Part shown: positions 47,198 through 47,222 of the stretch, piece by piece
How the letters are laid out: every line of letters begins with the position of its first letter
How positions within the stretch are numbered: position 1 is the stretch's first letter
Source: Actinomycetes bacterium
Lineage (GTDB): Bacteria > Actinomycetota > Actinomycetes > Actinomycetales > Actinomycetaceae
Reading direction: 5' to 3'
Assembly: GCA_023389315.1 (NCBI GenBank)
Contig: JAEWEQ010000050.1
Coordinates: 1-47,222 of the forward strand
Length of the DNA stretch: 47,222 nucleotides
Position numbers and translations under genes: made by a program
The notes under the pieces: generated by a model
What the model saw: the letters and a program-made list of their open reading frames with translations, nothing else
The model's database searches: none
Told to the model about the DNA's origin: nothing

Positions 47198-47222
47198 TGT
47201 GGGGTTGGGTGGTGGGTTGGGT

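Noticed and set aside
1..47222. Transposase, integrase or prophage genes that would explain the repeats
   Set aside because: None of the proteins in the window resembles one; any mobilising enzyme must be encoded elsewhere.

Overview
This is a high-GC (roughly 65%) chromosomal window from an actinobacterium. The evidence is the gene set: an actinobacterial DUF5926 protein beside a GT2 glycosyltransferase, the DUF4129-DUF4350-MoxR-DUF58 block next to SpoIIM and RDD genes, a TrpB2-type tryptophan synthase beta chain, a very long HrpA helicase, App1 and DUF998 proteins, many GTG starts and several leaderless-looking promoters. Family Actinomycetaceae is a reasonable guess, but it is an inference. 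No tRNA, rRNA, CRISPR array, prophage, transposase or plasmid function was found. The genes are ordinary chromosomal housekeeping and envelope genes.

Layout. 1-5.1 kb: an MFS exporter, a low-molecular-weight protein tyrosine phosphatase overlapping a membrane-anchored secreted protein, and a purine-type phosphoribosyltransferase. 5.1-10.8 kb: hrpA. 11-16 kb: two alpha/beta hydrolases, a DUF998 membrane protein, a PfkB sugar kinase and a gene remnant. 16-24 kb: a YtxH-like protein, a ferritin-like/VIT1-CCC1 transporter, a TRIC channel coupled to an SRAP (HMCES/YedK) protein, a secreted HNH nuclease, a DUF1540 protein and a DUF559-type nuclease. 24-36 kb: TrpB2, App1, a second MFS protein, phosphoglucomutase, a 2-hydroxyacid dehydrogenase, a rhodanese, a FemAB-like enzyme, DUF5926 and GT2. 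36-45.4 kb: a 744-residue membrane protein, RDD, SpoIIM, DUF58, MoxR, DUF4350 and DUF4129, probably one cell-envelope module. The end holds a diacylglycerol-kinase-family lipid kinase.

The most striking content is not a gene. A highly regular 60-bp repeat occupies nearly every intergenic gap. I count 23 intergenic copies and 4 inside genes. It has inverted arms GGCACGTCA...TGACGTGCC exactly 60 bp apart end to end, and a central box GCGAGG(A/G)CG at offset about 30. All but one of the orientable copies point the same way along this strand, whatever the direction of the neighbouring genes. Two copies sit in frame inside hrpA as 20 extra codons. Degenerate 61-bp copies sit inside the VIT1/CCC1 gene and the 744-residue membrane-protein gene. 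One copy (22584-22643) keeps the arms and the 60-bp length but has a different interior that makes it a near-perfect hairpin.

The two component motifs also occur alone. The arm motif GACGTGCC/GGCACGTC occurs roughly 80 times in total. The box GAGGACG/CGTCCTC occurs roughly 90 times, in equal numbers on both strands, about once per 530 bp, in most genes and in at least one intrinsic terminator. This density recalls the DNA uptake sequences of Neisseria and Haemophilus. The fixed length, hairpin ends and single orientation of the 60-bp unit recall REP/RAYT-type elements or a polar chromosome-organising motif. I do not recognise it as a described family. It is the best candidate here for an undescribed system.
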